Shown here: positions 11,956 through 22,242 of the stretch, one piece after another | Position numbering within the stretch: the stretch's first letter is position 1 | Layout: every line of letters starts with the position of its first letter | DNA from: Sacculina carcini | Taxonomy: Eukaryota; Arthropoda; Thecostraca; Sacculinidae | DNA length: 64,000 nt | Assembly: GCA_916048095.2 (NCBI GenBank) | Contig: OU696576.1 | Coordinates: forward strand, 2,582,501 to 2,646,500 | Direction of reading: 5' to 3' | The notes under the pieces: model-generated | Told to the model about the DNA's origin: nothing | The model's input: only the letters and a program-made list of their open reading frames with translations | The model's database searches: none | Made by a program: the position numbers and the translations under genes

Positions 11956-13700
11956 CCATACGAAATCTTTGATCTCATCAACGAGTAGGATTGCTTTGTC
12001 GTTTGGCAAGACGTCAAAACCTACTGGACTATTCTGACTTATAAGATCATGCCAGTGTGGAGATCATTCGAGACAAGGCAATGCAATCTATTGTATCTGG
12101 CTGTGTATTGTCCGACACAAAGCCTCAGTGAGTATTTTCCGCTGCGAAACCTACGCTTCCTGTCACAATATGTTGGCCAGTCAGATAAATCGCCTGACAA
12201 TGTGCAGTGTCGTGTGTCCATGGGGCGTCATCAATCCTCTTGCACATAATGATGCTAGATATCGGACGATCTGAATACTATCACTGGCACAAGGAATGGT
12301 AGAATATTGCAGCAGAAATAAGGACGCGAAAAAAACAGTAATACTATGAAAATCGACTTGATATTAATCGATCGAATTGATATGGAATATCTCTACTGAT
12401 TGCGTTTATCTATATGCATGATTTGATTGATATAATTGGATGAAAATATAATTGTACTATGACCGTTATACGCAGGCTGTCCAATATGTTATATGAGGGT
12501 TGAATTCAACAAATTTCTGTATTAAAACTGTGCAATGTGATTCAATCTGTGTTAGTTTTTTTAAACATCCAATTATAGCATAATGAATAGTTTGCACACG
12601 CATGTATCAAGGCAAAATAATATATTTAAGTCTGATAATGAAAACTTCAATATAATTTTTGTACATTGATGAAATTTTTGTACGTGATATATATGCACTG
12701 AACAAAAAATTAATTAGAAAAACAGACACTTTGTAATAATTCGGTTCGTTTCTCGATTCGTATAAGAACACACTAGATCCTACGCTGTTTCCCAACATGT
12801 GTCTCCACTTTGATTACATTTTAAATCGTTTCATTAAATTTTTTGCACACCAGCTAATTTTCCTACACCAATTGCAGTGTGATTGAAGTCAACGCAATTA
12901 TGAAATTGTGAACACAATTTCGCCAGAGTCAAGATGCGCAATCGAATTAAGATATACCCAGAATGAATGTCAGCTAATGCATGCCTGTGGACACAGGTAT
13001 GGCATGTGTTGTGTACATATACTCGGCATACTACGACACACTGACATACGGAGAATCAATGCGACCTTGAATTATAGCCCACGGCACACCGTCAATTTGA
13101 CTGAGGCCGTTATGAGTGACGCACGCGACCGCACATTCACACATAAATATTCTCACGCCAGCACAGACTCGCCGAGGCGCGCCGTAGTGAAGCAAGTGCA
13201 AAATAGATGAACTACAGGAAAGTAGAAAAAAATGAAAACGAAAAATGGGGCCTAAAATACAAAGCCGATTAGAAAAAACTTTTCCTCGAAAACTACAAAC
13301 AACATATATTTCCTAATGGATAATTTGTACAATGTTTACAACACCTGAAATGTACTGAAGAATTTAAACAAATCAGACAAATAATTACGCACCAATATTA
13401 GAAATACTGATGTCTAACGACCTTATATCAAGCAATGCTCCGTCATTCTAATGAACAGTGGTATCTAACCTGTGGTAAATGAGGGACTGTCAGGTGGAGA
13501 AGTAAAGGTCGAACATAAGGACAAATGTGTGTTTTCATCAATCCGAAGTCGTCTGCTTTCGTTTCCAGTAATTTCCTCATTACGAAATTATTTGTGGCAA
13601 ATATTCAACCAACAAGCAACACGGCACGTTCACTGAAATGAAACAAGCTGTCCCGGAGGGCGGGATCAAGAAGAACGGCCACCCTGCTCGGTACAACATG
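11956..13700. other. No gene recognised
   Basis: AT-rich non-coding DNA matching copy B at 40,214-41,950. A 100-codon frame at 12,908-13,210 was examined and rejected because all four substitutions against copy B alter amino acids and the end is frameshifted. Confidence 0.6.
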
Positions 13701-13707
13701 CGCTCAC

Positions 13708-14222
13708 CTGTTACCGACCAAGTTAGTCTCCTGAAGCTCCTTGTGATTGACGTGTGACTGTGACGGCTGTGTTGTTTGGTCGCCATTCACGGCCAGTGTT
13801 GACGCTTGCTGCCACGGCCGCGGCTGTTGCGCCAGTAACTCCTGTGCGCTCTGTCGCGGCCATGTGGAGCGCGTCAGTTTGGGATGCGTCCGACAAGGAA
13901 CGGCGGTGGCCGTCTGAGCCACGGCGGCAGCGGCCATGGTCCAACGGCTGCGATAGCCGATGTTTGGCAGCACGACGGTCGACAGTCGCCGCAACTGTCT
14001 CTGAGTCTCGCCGCTCGACGCCGCCCTTCTCAGCGGCGGAGCGTGCCGACGTGCCGGCGAGCCAGTCGGCACGCCGGTAGATGGACAGGCTCGATGTTTG
14101 CGTCGAAAAGCATAGTGGCGTTTGTAGTAGGTATATGACGGACGACGCGGTCGGTCGAGAAACGGCATTGTCACTGCCTTGTCGTCGGCTACGCGCGGAA
14201 AACAAGTATCACATTGAGACAC
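13708..14222 (-). CDS. Candidate host-gene first exon, GC-rich, product unknown
   Basis: This minus-strand frame is open for 172 codons and runs into a strong splice donor, CAG|GTGAGC, with the exon ending at 13,708. An ATG in excellent context (ACCATGG, A at 13,937) would give 76 codons plus two bases, starting MAAAAVAQTATAV, with a polar Gln/Thr-rich end. The upstream in-frame ATG at 14,222 would extend it. Copy B (41,957-42,471) differs at five bases over about 515. Four of the five are synonymous in this frame and one gives Asn to Asp near the end. The overlapping minus-strand frame (13,723-14,205) takes several amino-acid changes from the same bases, so this frame is favoured. GC content is far above the surroundings, as in a CpG-rich promoter and first exon. 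No domain recognised and no downstream exon identified. Confidence 0.5.
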
Positions 14223-15011
14223 AACAGCGGTTCACTGCGTCCGTCAGCGTTGACACACAGTATAAACGTGCGTGCGCACCATCAAGCACTACTTTCCCAT
14301 CCGCCGAGTTCACGCAATACACAACACAGCTTAGAATGCACACACAGACATACACACGTATACACGCACATCACACGTATTCCGGTGAAGTTGACTCACA
14401 CCGTGCGTCTGAGCGATAACAACAACTCCAAATCCAGTCCATCACTGATTAATTTCGGTCTGCAGCCGAATATTGCACTCGGCACTCGGGCTTCTACGAC
14501 GCTGATGCTGTCATGTTCAACTGTGATTTCATGATGACTCAGGCGGATCTCTAGCATTGACGCCACACTCACGCACGCACGCCCTATTCAACCAAGCGTT
14601 GACCAGCGTTGAGTCAGTGTTCACGAATGCGAGACACAGTACGCCGCTAATGTCCATCATACACATATGGGCACACACGCACAGACAGACATATAGAAGG
14701 CGCACAAAGCCTGACACCTCTATTCATGACGTAATCGTCATACGGTCACTTTCGAGGCATCCAATATGCCCCGACTACGTGAGTGGTATATATTCTAGCT
14801 ACACTTGCACCGACACACACATATCTATAGCGAAAGAGAGGAAAATTGGATGCCAGACGTGAATAGAAGCATGGAGGAGATGGATGATAAAGCGATCACG
14901 TTGCAATCAACACAAATCAATGACGAGTACGCAGAGGTATGCAGACAGCTGCTGCCTGCAGTAATGCCAGACTGAGCATACTGATTCGGCAGTGACACTG
15001 TGCAATCGTGC
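14223..15011. other. Putative upstream region of the 13.7-14.2 kb exon
   Basis: Mixed CA-rich and moderately GC-rich sequence with no convincing gene. If the minus-strand exon is real, its promoter would lie here. Confidence 0.35.
14726..14741. promoter_or_regulatory. CRE/ATF-like perfect palindrome
   Basis: ATGACGTAATCGTCAT is a perfect 16-bp inverted repeat (ATGACG-taat-CGTCAT) containing a TGACGTAA word like CRE/ATF/C-EBP sites. It is identical in copy B (42,975-42,990). It lies about 500 bases upstream of the 14,222 start on the minus strand. A regulatory role is inference. Confidence 0.25.
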
Positions 15012-15313
15012 CAACACACACACACACACACACATGCACACACACGCTCATACGTACAGAGACAGACAGACACACCGACCGACAAACACACGTACATACA
15101 AGGAGAAAGAGATTGACACGCACACACATGCACACCCACATGCATACACGCATGGCTCGCAGGCACACAAGCAAACACACACACACATACACACAAACAC
15201 ACACACACACACACACAAGCAAACACACACACACACACACGAGCAGGCACGCAAACAGAAACGATTAGAAACACGGTGACTTGTCACGCCAACATACCTG
15301 ATCAAACGCACAA

Positions 15314-15366
<53 letters not shown>
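15012..15366. repeat. Compound CA-rich microsatellite region
   Basis: Interrupted (CA)n tracts with islands such as CATACGTACAGAGACAGAC. It ends in a pure (CA)n run at about 15,318-15,361. Copy B carries an extra tandem copy of about 114 bases here. Long CA/TG 'ORFs' in this stretch are artefacts. Confidence 0.9.
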
Positions 15367-15367
<1 letters not shown>

Positions 15368-15368
15368 A

Positions 15369-15602
15369 CACTGGAGGATCCAGAGGGAGGCTCAGGGGGC
15401 TGAAGCCCTCCACCCAAAATGTTTCCATCAATTGATCATCAACTGACCAAGAGGTTCACTAAAATGACAGATAAAAAATATGTTTCTGTAGAATTTGTTG
15501 ATGTAAGCATCATCGCAAAGAGGTTGCATAATGATGCATGTACATGACTGATCGCCCCCAAAATTCAACCCCTCCCAAAATAACACTCTGGATCCGCCAC
15601 TG
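15369..15602. mobile_element. hAT-like MITE, CACTGG(A/C)GGATCCAG termini
   Basis: A 234-bp element with TIRs CACTGGAGGATCCAG and CTGGATCCGCCACTG, inserted in a CA repeat so the target duplication is ambiguous. It belongs to the same family as 27,286-27,491, where the 8-bp duplication is exact. Copy B partner: 43,764-43,996. Confidence 0.8.
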
Positions 15603-15965
15603 CACACACGCACACACACACACACACTAGCACAAGCACACACACACGCACACACACACGCACAAACACGCACGCACAAACACACACGCACACGTACACA
15701 CAAGCACACACACACACACGCACACACACACGCATATGGCAGCGTATATGTTGCTATATGCACAAACATTATTTCCCATATATCGGCACCTGTATACATT
15801 AGCGAAGAGCCAGTGTGCCCACGTGAGTGTGTGCGTGTTACAACCAGTATTGGTTCAGCACAAGGTCACACACACACACACGCACACACACACATACACG
15901 CACACACACACACACACATGCACACACACACACACACACGCACACAGATACGCACGCACAGGTGT
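15603..15965. repeat. CA-rich microsatellite region
   Basis: Two interrupted (CA)n/(CG-CA) tracts flank a unique stretch of about 130 bases (15,735-15,865). No gene. Confidence 0.9.
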
Positions 15966-17082
15966 GTACATATAATTGCACTCAGTGGTTGAGAGGTTTT
16001 TCTGATCTCACAACTTGTCCCCTCAAGAACAAAAAGAGGAAATTTAGTAAATCAAGTGGAAACTAGTGCGTTTCTACCAACAATTAAACGTCAAATTAAA
16101 ACAATGTGCATTACCAAGCAATAAAAACAATTGCAACGCAGCAATGCAACCGTATTGCACAGTATTTATAAACGCATCCCTGCTGGAATCGACGGTGAAA
16201 GCGCGTGCCATTGAGCCTGTTTGATGTATATTGCTTCATCATCTCGTAATATTGGTCAAATACATTATATCAAAATATAAGAATTCAACATGAGCTCTCA
16301 CATAAACTTGAAGCTTGAAAAAATCGCCAAATTTGAGCAATTCTCCGCAACGGATTCGGTCTTTTGTTATCTACAAGCGAAAAAAATGTTAAACATTCAT
16401 CAACCTTCACAGCCACAAGCGAAAACAGACATTTCACGACAGTTATCACCGACATGATTAGTCGTCTTGCGTTCTACTTAGAAAATATAAGGCTCCGAAA
16501 GTGTCACAGCTAACGATGCGCCTTTCGCCAGAAGCGGCTCGCATAATCGTCTTGATGAACGTCTTGCCTCAAAAACCAACAAGTCAAAGATAAAGACACA
16601 CACACACACACACACACACATACAAACATACAAACACATAGAGGAGAGAAGGGATAGGTAGAACCATTCAATGCTTCTGGTCGCCGAGTTATTCCTAACA
16701 TAAAATTATACATTTGGTTATTTAACACATTCGACCGCATCAGTGCTGGTTGGTTCATCAGTATACAGTGGAATCAAGGGAATATATATGGGCTTACAGT
16801 GGAATCAAGGTCCAGGTCGACTTTGACACATCAGGTAAAGCGTGCAATTTCGTTAAGAACGTGTTGATGCGCTTAAAAGTATACAACTGTATAAACTGTT
16901 GATTGTTTATTATTAGAGGTCTGAAAAACATGTTATGATATAAAACACATTTTTCACCTAAAATCTTGTTTTTATGGTAAAAACCTAGGACGTTATGTTT
17001 AACAACTTGTTTACCCAAAATGAGTGATATATTGTCTTTAATAACAATTCAACACACATTTTCCTTCTGTCAGATTAATTGA
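15966..17082. other. No gene recognised
   Basis: Contains a short (CA)n near 16,597-16,620. A 55-codon frame starts at 16,290, but copy B has two in-frame stops in it, so it is not supported as coding. Confidence 0.5.
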
Positions 17083-17512
17083 TTCGATTCAGAAGAGGCT
17101 GAATCAATACAGAAAGCGCAAGGTATCATTCAGGATGCACAGCTTCAAGTAGATCTGGCACTCTTAATTGGCACTCTTAAACTTCATTCATTCTTCTTCA
17201 TTTGAATGTGCTAGATACCGCAAGGCAGTCTCTGGTGGAGGTACCAATCCAATTTGATCTATTCAAAAACAAATCCGAAGAAGTTCCTGGTGATAAGGGA
17301 GACTGACAACGTCAAGAATTTCTCGAAATTCTGACAAGGAACCTTGATTTTGACCGAATGCGCTCTGTTAAATAATTGCTATGGGAAATCATGGATGGTG
17401 TGGAATTTCGTAGAATTATTTCACCAGAAGATCTAACCAATCTCAAACTCAACCCAGTTACCAGCGTTAACGTTGAAAGAAGCTCCTCAGTGTTCAAAAG
17501 CATACTAATCGA
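17083..17512 (+). pseudogene. hAT transposase C-terminal remnant, interrupted by element H
   Basis: The stretch near 17,083 reads FDSEEAESIQKAQ. After a frameshift, the frame from 17,208 runs with two stops (TGA near 17,307 and TAA near 17,373) into LNPVTSVNVERSSSVFKSIL ending at 17,512. PVTS-x3-ERS-x2-FK is the hAT family C-terminal dimerisation signature. Element H is inserted exactly after the ILID codons. The sequence beyond the target duplication in copy B (47,351 on) continues in register as DRRQTGRKHEKSMVIVF, matching the expected end of the motif. Both internal stops are shared with copy B (45,494-45,923), so decay preceded the duplication. This could be a dead transposon or a lost domesticated gene. 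Confidence 0.75.
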
Positions 17513-19176
17513 TAGTGATGCAAAAAAAACGTTTTTTTTTGGTTGCGTTTTTTTTTGCAAAAAAACATGTTTTTTAGTTTTTTTTTGTTTTTGTTTTTTT
17601 AGAATTAGCCCCGATTGTCATCGGATGTTGGTTTTTAGTACATAGAAACGTGTTTAATTGACGTTTTGTACATCTTTGCGGGTCTTATTTCAAAGATAAT
17701 TTGATAATAGTATAAAAAACTAAAATAGTTCTCAATAAATACCTAAGGAGACTGTTTGAAAGTGCATCCGGGTCTGGTGGTTTAGGTTTTTTCATTGAGA
17801 AAACCCATGTTTTTAAAGATGGTTTTAATGATGTGGATATTTGAAATAATTTGTCAGCAGAAGAAAACAAATTCATTGAGTAATCACTTTTTTTAAAAAA
17901 GAAACCATGTTTTTTATGAAAAGGGCAATGATGTTTTACAAATTGGTTTTAAATTTGTTTTGTAAATGTACAGATTCAGAAAATGTTGACAACAGAACAT
18001 GACAAGTTAATTGACTAACGCTTTTTTAATGAAACAATGTTTTCTTAAAAAGTATCTATGTAAAATAGATTTAATTGATGTACGTTCAAATACCTTTTGT
18101 ATAGCAAGTAGCCTGCTGGTATAAGCGGCTGGTTAAGCCACTTGATTTAAACTGTTTTTTTAAACTATGCGTTTTTTTTATAAAAACGGTTTTCGTAGAT
18201 GTAGAGATTAAGAAAAAATTGGCGGCAGATCAAGGAAAGTTGAACCAAATTAATTGTTGTATTATTACTAAAGAAACGACGGTTTTAAAAAAAGAAGTTT
18301 TTTTGCCAAAAAAAACGACAAAAAACACGTTTTTATATTTTTTTGAAGAGTCATGCAAAGAATTCAAATTATGGAAATAATATATTTGGGATGTTAAATG
18401 GATTATTTTTAGCAACACATGAGTTATTCATGCTATTGGTGATCCTATCAAATTGAATTATCATTCAATATGTACAATATAATTGTAATAATATGTCTGA
18501 AAGCCCTAATATCATTGTTTGCACGGTACTGTGCGGCACTTCTTTGTACAGCACAGTTCAGCATTCAATTATTGAGTTAATCATTGTATAAGAAAGCAGG
18601 GTTTGAGAACCGTTTTTTATGCTAAAATCTGAAACTGTTTTAAAAAATCAACAGGTGGTACAATTATTTTTTACATATTACCTTTTTCCTACCAGAAATG
18701 CCCTACGTTGATTATAATATGTCTCATCATTTCATTCAGCAGATCAATTATTTGCAAATATAAAAGTACAAACACAGCCAATATTTACACAAAGACTACA
18801 AATATACACACAAACTTAGTGTCCCTAATGAGACTACGAATAAAAGCGGGTCGCATTATTCAGAGTGGCAATCCTGACCAGAAAAACGGGCAATATTTTC
18901 GTGTAGGAAAAAAACGGATGGACCGGACCCGGATGCACTTTCAAACAGTCTGCTGATGTATTTATATTTATTTTTTATACTATTATCAAATTATCTTTGA
19001 AATAAGACACGTAAAGATGTACAAAACGTCAATTAAACTCATTTCTATGTACTAAAATCCAACATCCGATAACAATTGGGGCTAATTCTAAAAAAACATA
19101 AAAATCCAAAAAAATACAAAAAACATGTTTTTTTGCAAAAAACCGCATCCAAAAAAACGGGTTTTTTGCATCTCTA
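17513..19176. mobile_element. Rearranged composite of element H (head-to-head fusion)
   Basis: It starts as a direct-orientation H left half (TAGTGATGCAAAAAAAACG; 17,513 to about 18,270). It then switches to an inverted H right half (about 18,272-18,915). After an internal deletion of about 640 bases relative to the 60-1597 copy, it ends with the inverted H left end (to 19,176). Both outer ends are therefore H left termini. The 8 bases before it, ctaatcga (17,505-17,512), pair with ctaataga found at the far side of the matching insertion in copy B. Confidence 0.7.
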
Positions 19177-20163
19177 GATAGGAGGTAAGACGAGTCTGAG
19201 TCTAATGGAGATACTAATGTGGAATAGAATTTGTAGGCCATTGACTGGTTCCAGTGACAATTTTCGCCTAGCTTAATTCCTTTCACTGTGGAAAAATAGT
19301 TTGTATTGCTTGTTTATGTTTCAACTAAATAAAGGTACTTGTCAATTATCGTTTTTATTTTCGCTAGTTAATTATTTATCGCTATGGTTTTTATCGTATA
19401 TCGTTTATCGCAGGTTGGGGAAAAATTATCGTTTTATCGTTATTGCAATTTGAAAAAAAGTTATCGCAGGAACCACTGGATAACACCATTATACACTTGC
19501 AAAGAAAACATATTGAATTTAGCTACTAACACTTCAGCAATTTTGCAACAACACAGCAACAATTTAGCAATTTAACACCATATAAACCTTGGAATTTGAA
19601 GGTTTGTACAAAAACAACCCAGACATGCAGGAGAACCTAAAAAAAGAGAACATGTCCGGGGAAAAGAACACGTATGGTCACCTTACCAAACATGAGGGAC
19701 TACACTCAAAATGTCCATGGTCAGTAATATTTGGTCTCAGGGGGCTTGGCACATTTATTGGGCGTCTGCAGCCCCCCTCAAGCCCCCAAGCACTGCCACT
19801 GTTCTACGAGCCCGGCCCTGATTACATGACCCGTCGTGCAGTTTTTCTCGGCACTGTCTAATAGCAACCTATATGTTGCACATGATGAGTTTAGCGGATT
19901 GCATTCATTGCACACCGGTCGTCTGGTCTGTTTGGATGCAGAGCCATCTATTGCAATCACTCCTCGTTCATGTTTTTATTCGGAATACAAGAAAGGGTTC
20001 TATACTACGGTACCGACTCGAATGCATATATAGCATACAGTCCATGGAATGCATACAGCGATGTATTCTTCTGGGGAATATTTCTTGTCGTTCATAAAAT
20101 ACCTTACATAGGCAAAAAATATATAGGAGTACATAAATACGAGGAGTACATAGGAGTAGCTAA

Positions 20164-20420
20164 ACCCGGCAGAACATAAGTTCTTGGGCGAATTCTATAA
20201 ACCAACAGCCCCTCTCAACCCAGCAGTAAATTGGTATCAGATATCAGTCATGTGTTGTGCCATGCATTCTGTGAAGGTGGCTCTCTCTAATACGTCCTAC
20301 GTCCATGTGGCGCCATAGCGTGGAGAGGGTCGGTTCTGCGGTGGCAGCGAGCTGCACAGGACACACCTGTGTGTTCATAAGCTTTGGCTTCTTCCCGTGT
20401 AGCAGCTGTCACTGGAGGCC
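20164..20420 (+). mobile_element. Truncated copy of the tRNA-derived SINE
   Basis: Matches the body of the SINE at 4552-4863 from the end of the tRNA head (CCCGGCAGAAC) to the AGCAGCTGTCACTGG 3' part. The head with A and B boxes is missing. Confidence 0.8.
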
Positions 20421-20530
20421 TTTAATCTTTAACCCTTAACATGTATTATAACAGTTGAAAGTGTCACAAACCCATTACTTTTAAAATCAGCTTTGGAAAA
20501 ATTATCGATTTAATGAAGAGAAATTAATGA

Positions 20531-20580
20531 ATATTAGTGTATTGCTGATATCATTTCTGATATCAGCAATACACTAATAT
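20531..20580. repeat. Perfect 23-bp inverted repeat with 4-nt loop
   Basis: Arms at 20,531-20,553 and 20,558-20,580 are exact reverse complements (core TGATATCAGCAATACAC) around TTTC. The same hairpin is at 47,791-47,840 and 51,249-51,298. At about 24,230-24,275 one arm is degraded. Confidence 0.95.
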
Positions 20581-21021
20581 CTTCAGTCAGCTTTAGATAT
20601 TGAGACATCATTCAAAAACTACATAATTGTTGTCCAGTTTCATACCTTCATGGCGGTATCAATGATTGAACTGTTAGTTTATTAAACAGAATAATATAGA
20701 GGTCGGAATATGTGTGAATATTTTTCATTTTATGTAATTTTTATGCGATTCATATTTACAAAATATGTGATGAAAAACTTCGAATGTTATTCAAGTATTT
20801 AATTTCAAAACTTGACGAAGAGACAATATGAAGACATACAATATACATTCGTAAATATATACATCAAATGAAATATGTTTTATACATTATAAAGCATATG
20901 AAAAAATTCAAAGGGAGTTAAATGTAATATACGTAAATTTGGGAAACGAAGACGAACGGTTGTAAAAACGATCACCATACTTTTTTTCATGTTTTCTTCC
21001 TGTTTGTCGTCTATCTATTAG

Positions 21022-21779
21022 TAGTGATGCGATCTAAAAAAACGACGGTTTTTAAAAAAACGTTTTTTGTGCCAAAAAAAACCCGACCAAAAAAAACATT
21101 TTTTTTAAGAGTCATGCAAAGAATTCAAATTATGGAAATTATATATTTGGGATGTTGAATGGATTATTTTTTTATCATCACATTAGTTATTCATGCTATT
21201 GTCATTCAATATGCACAATATAATTGTAATAATGTTTCTGAAAGCCCTAATATAATTGTTTGCACGGTACTGTGCGGCACTTCTTTGTACAGTACAGTTC
21301 TGCATTCAATTATTAAGTTAATCATTGTATAAGAAAGCAGGGTTTGAGAACCGTTTTTATGCTAAAATCTGAAACTGTTTAAAAAAAACAACAGGTGGTA
21401 TAATATTTTTTTCACATATTACCTTTTTCCTACCAGAAATGCACTACGTTGATTATAATATGTCTCATCATTTCATTCAGCAGATCAATTATTTGCAATT
21501 ATAAAAGTACAAACACTGTAAATATTTACACAAAGACTACAAATATACACACAAACTTAGTGTCCCTAATGAGACTACGAATAAAAGCGGGTCGCATTAT
21601 TCAGAATGGAAATCCTGACCAGAAAACGGGCAATATTTTCGTGTAGGAAAAAACGACTGAGGAAATATATTTAATGTACAAAAAGGTATTTGAACACAAG
21701 TAACTACATCAAAGAAACCATCATCCATAAAACCAGCTCTAAAAACAGGTTACTAATAATTTATTAGTAACCTGTTTTT
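21022..21779 (-). mobile_element. Inverted right half of element H ending in a 19-bp snap-back palindrome
   Basis: It starts with the H right terminus read backwards (TAGTGATGCGATCTAAAA at 21,022) and runs inward to about 21,760. There the sequence folds back on itself: 21,741-21,759 is the exact reverse complement of 21,761-21,779 with a single base between. Immediately after, direct-orientation S-tail sequence begins. Confidence 0.75.
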
Positions 21780-22242
21780 TAGGTTCTCCTGCATGTCTGG
21801 GTTGTTTTTGTACAAACCTTCAAATTCCAAGGTTTATATGGTGTTAAATTGCTTAATTGTTGCTGTGTTGTTGTAAAATTGCTGAAGTGTTAGTAGCTGA
21901 ATTCAATATGTTTTCTTTGCAAGTGTTTAATGGTGTTATCCAGTGGTTCCTGCGATAACTCTTTTTCAAATTGCGATAACGATAAAACGATAATTTTTCC
22001 CCAACCTGCGATAAACGATATACGATAAAAACCATAGCGATAAATAATTAACTAGCGAAAATAAAAACGATAATTGACAAGTACCTTTATTTAGTTGAAA
22101 CATAAAAAAGCAATACAAACTATTTTTCCACAGTGGAAGGAATTAAGCTAGGCAAAAATTGTCACTGTAACCAGTCAATGGCCTACAAATTCTATTCCAC
22201 ATTAGTATCTCCATTAGACTCAGACTCTTCTTACCTCCTATC
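21780..22242 (+). repeat. Partial second copy of segment S (tail), direct orientation
   Basis: Matches 48,731-49,195 of copy B and is the inverse of 19,177 to about 19,635. It includes the CGATAA-rich patch (about 21,952-22,076). Confidence 0.85.

Larger units (their letters stand above)
19177..21021 (-). repeat. Segment 'S' (1,845 bp), inverted relative to copy B
   Basis: This is the reverse complement of 47,351-49,195, with the same length of 1,845 bp. In this orientation it holds a TTATCG-rich patch (19,348-19,460), a partial CAGTGGCAG-type MITE (about 19,683-19,801), a 5'-truncated SINE (20,164-20,420) and a perfect hairpin (20,531-20,580). Its far end (to 21,021) is the tail of the hAT transposase remnant. 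It is bounded by H termini on both sides. Confidence 0.85.

Noticed and set aside
12908..13210. 100-codon plus-strand frame, present also at 41,161-41,460
   Set aside because: All four substitutions between the copies change an amino acid and the end is frameshifted, so there is no sign of coding constraint.
13723..14205. Alternative 160-codon minus-strand frame and plus-strand frames over the GC-rich island
   Set aside because: The same five base differences cause several amino-acid changes in these frames, while they are mostly silent in the 172-codon frame.
14825..15998. Many reading frames of 79-149 codons made of VCVCV or HTHTHT
   Set aside because: They are translations of CA/TG dinucleotide repeats, occur on both strands, and change between the copies with repeat length.
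16290..16457. 55-codon frame starting MSSHINLKLEKIAKF
   Set aside because: The equivalent sequence in copy B has two in-frame stops.
19836..20179. Overlapping frames in segment S containing FLFGIQERVLYYGTDSN
   Set aside because: Changes between copies fall in all frames alike, no start context or splice site is evident, and no family is recognised.
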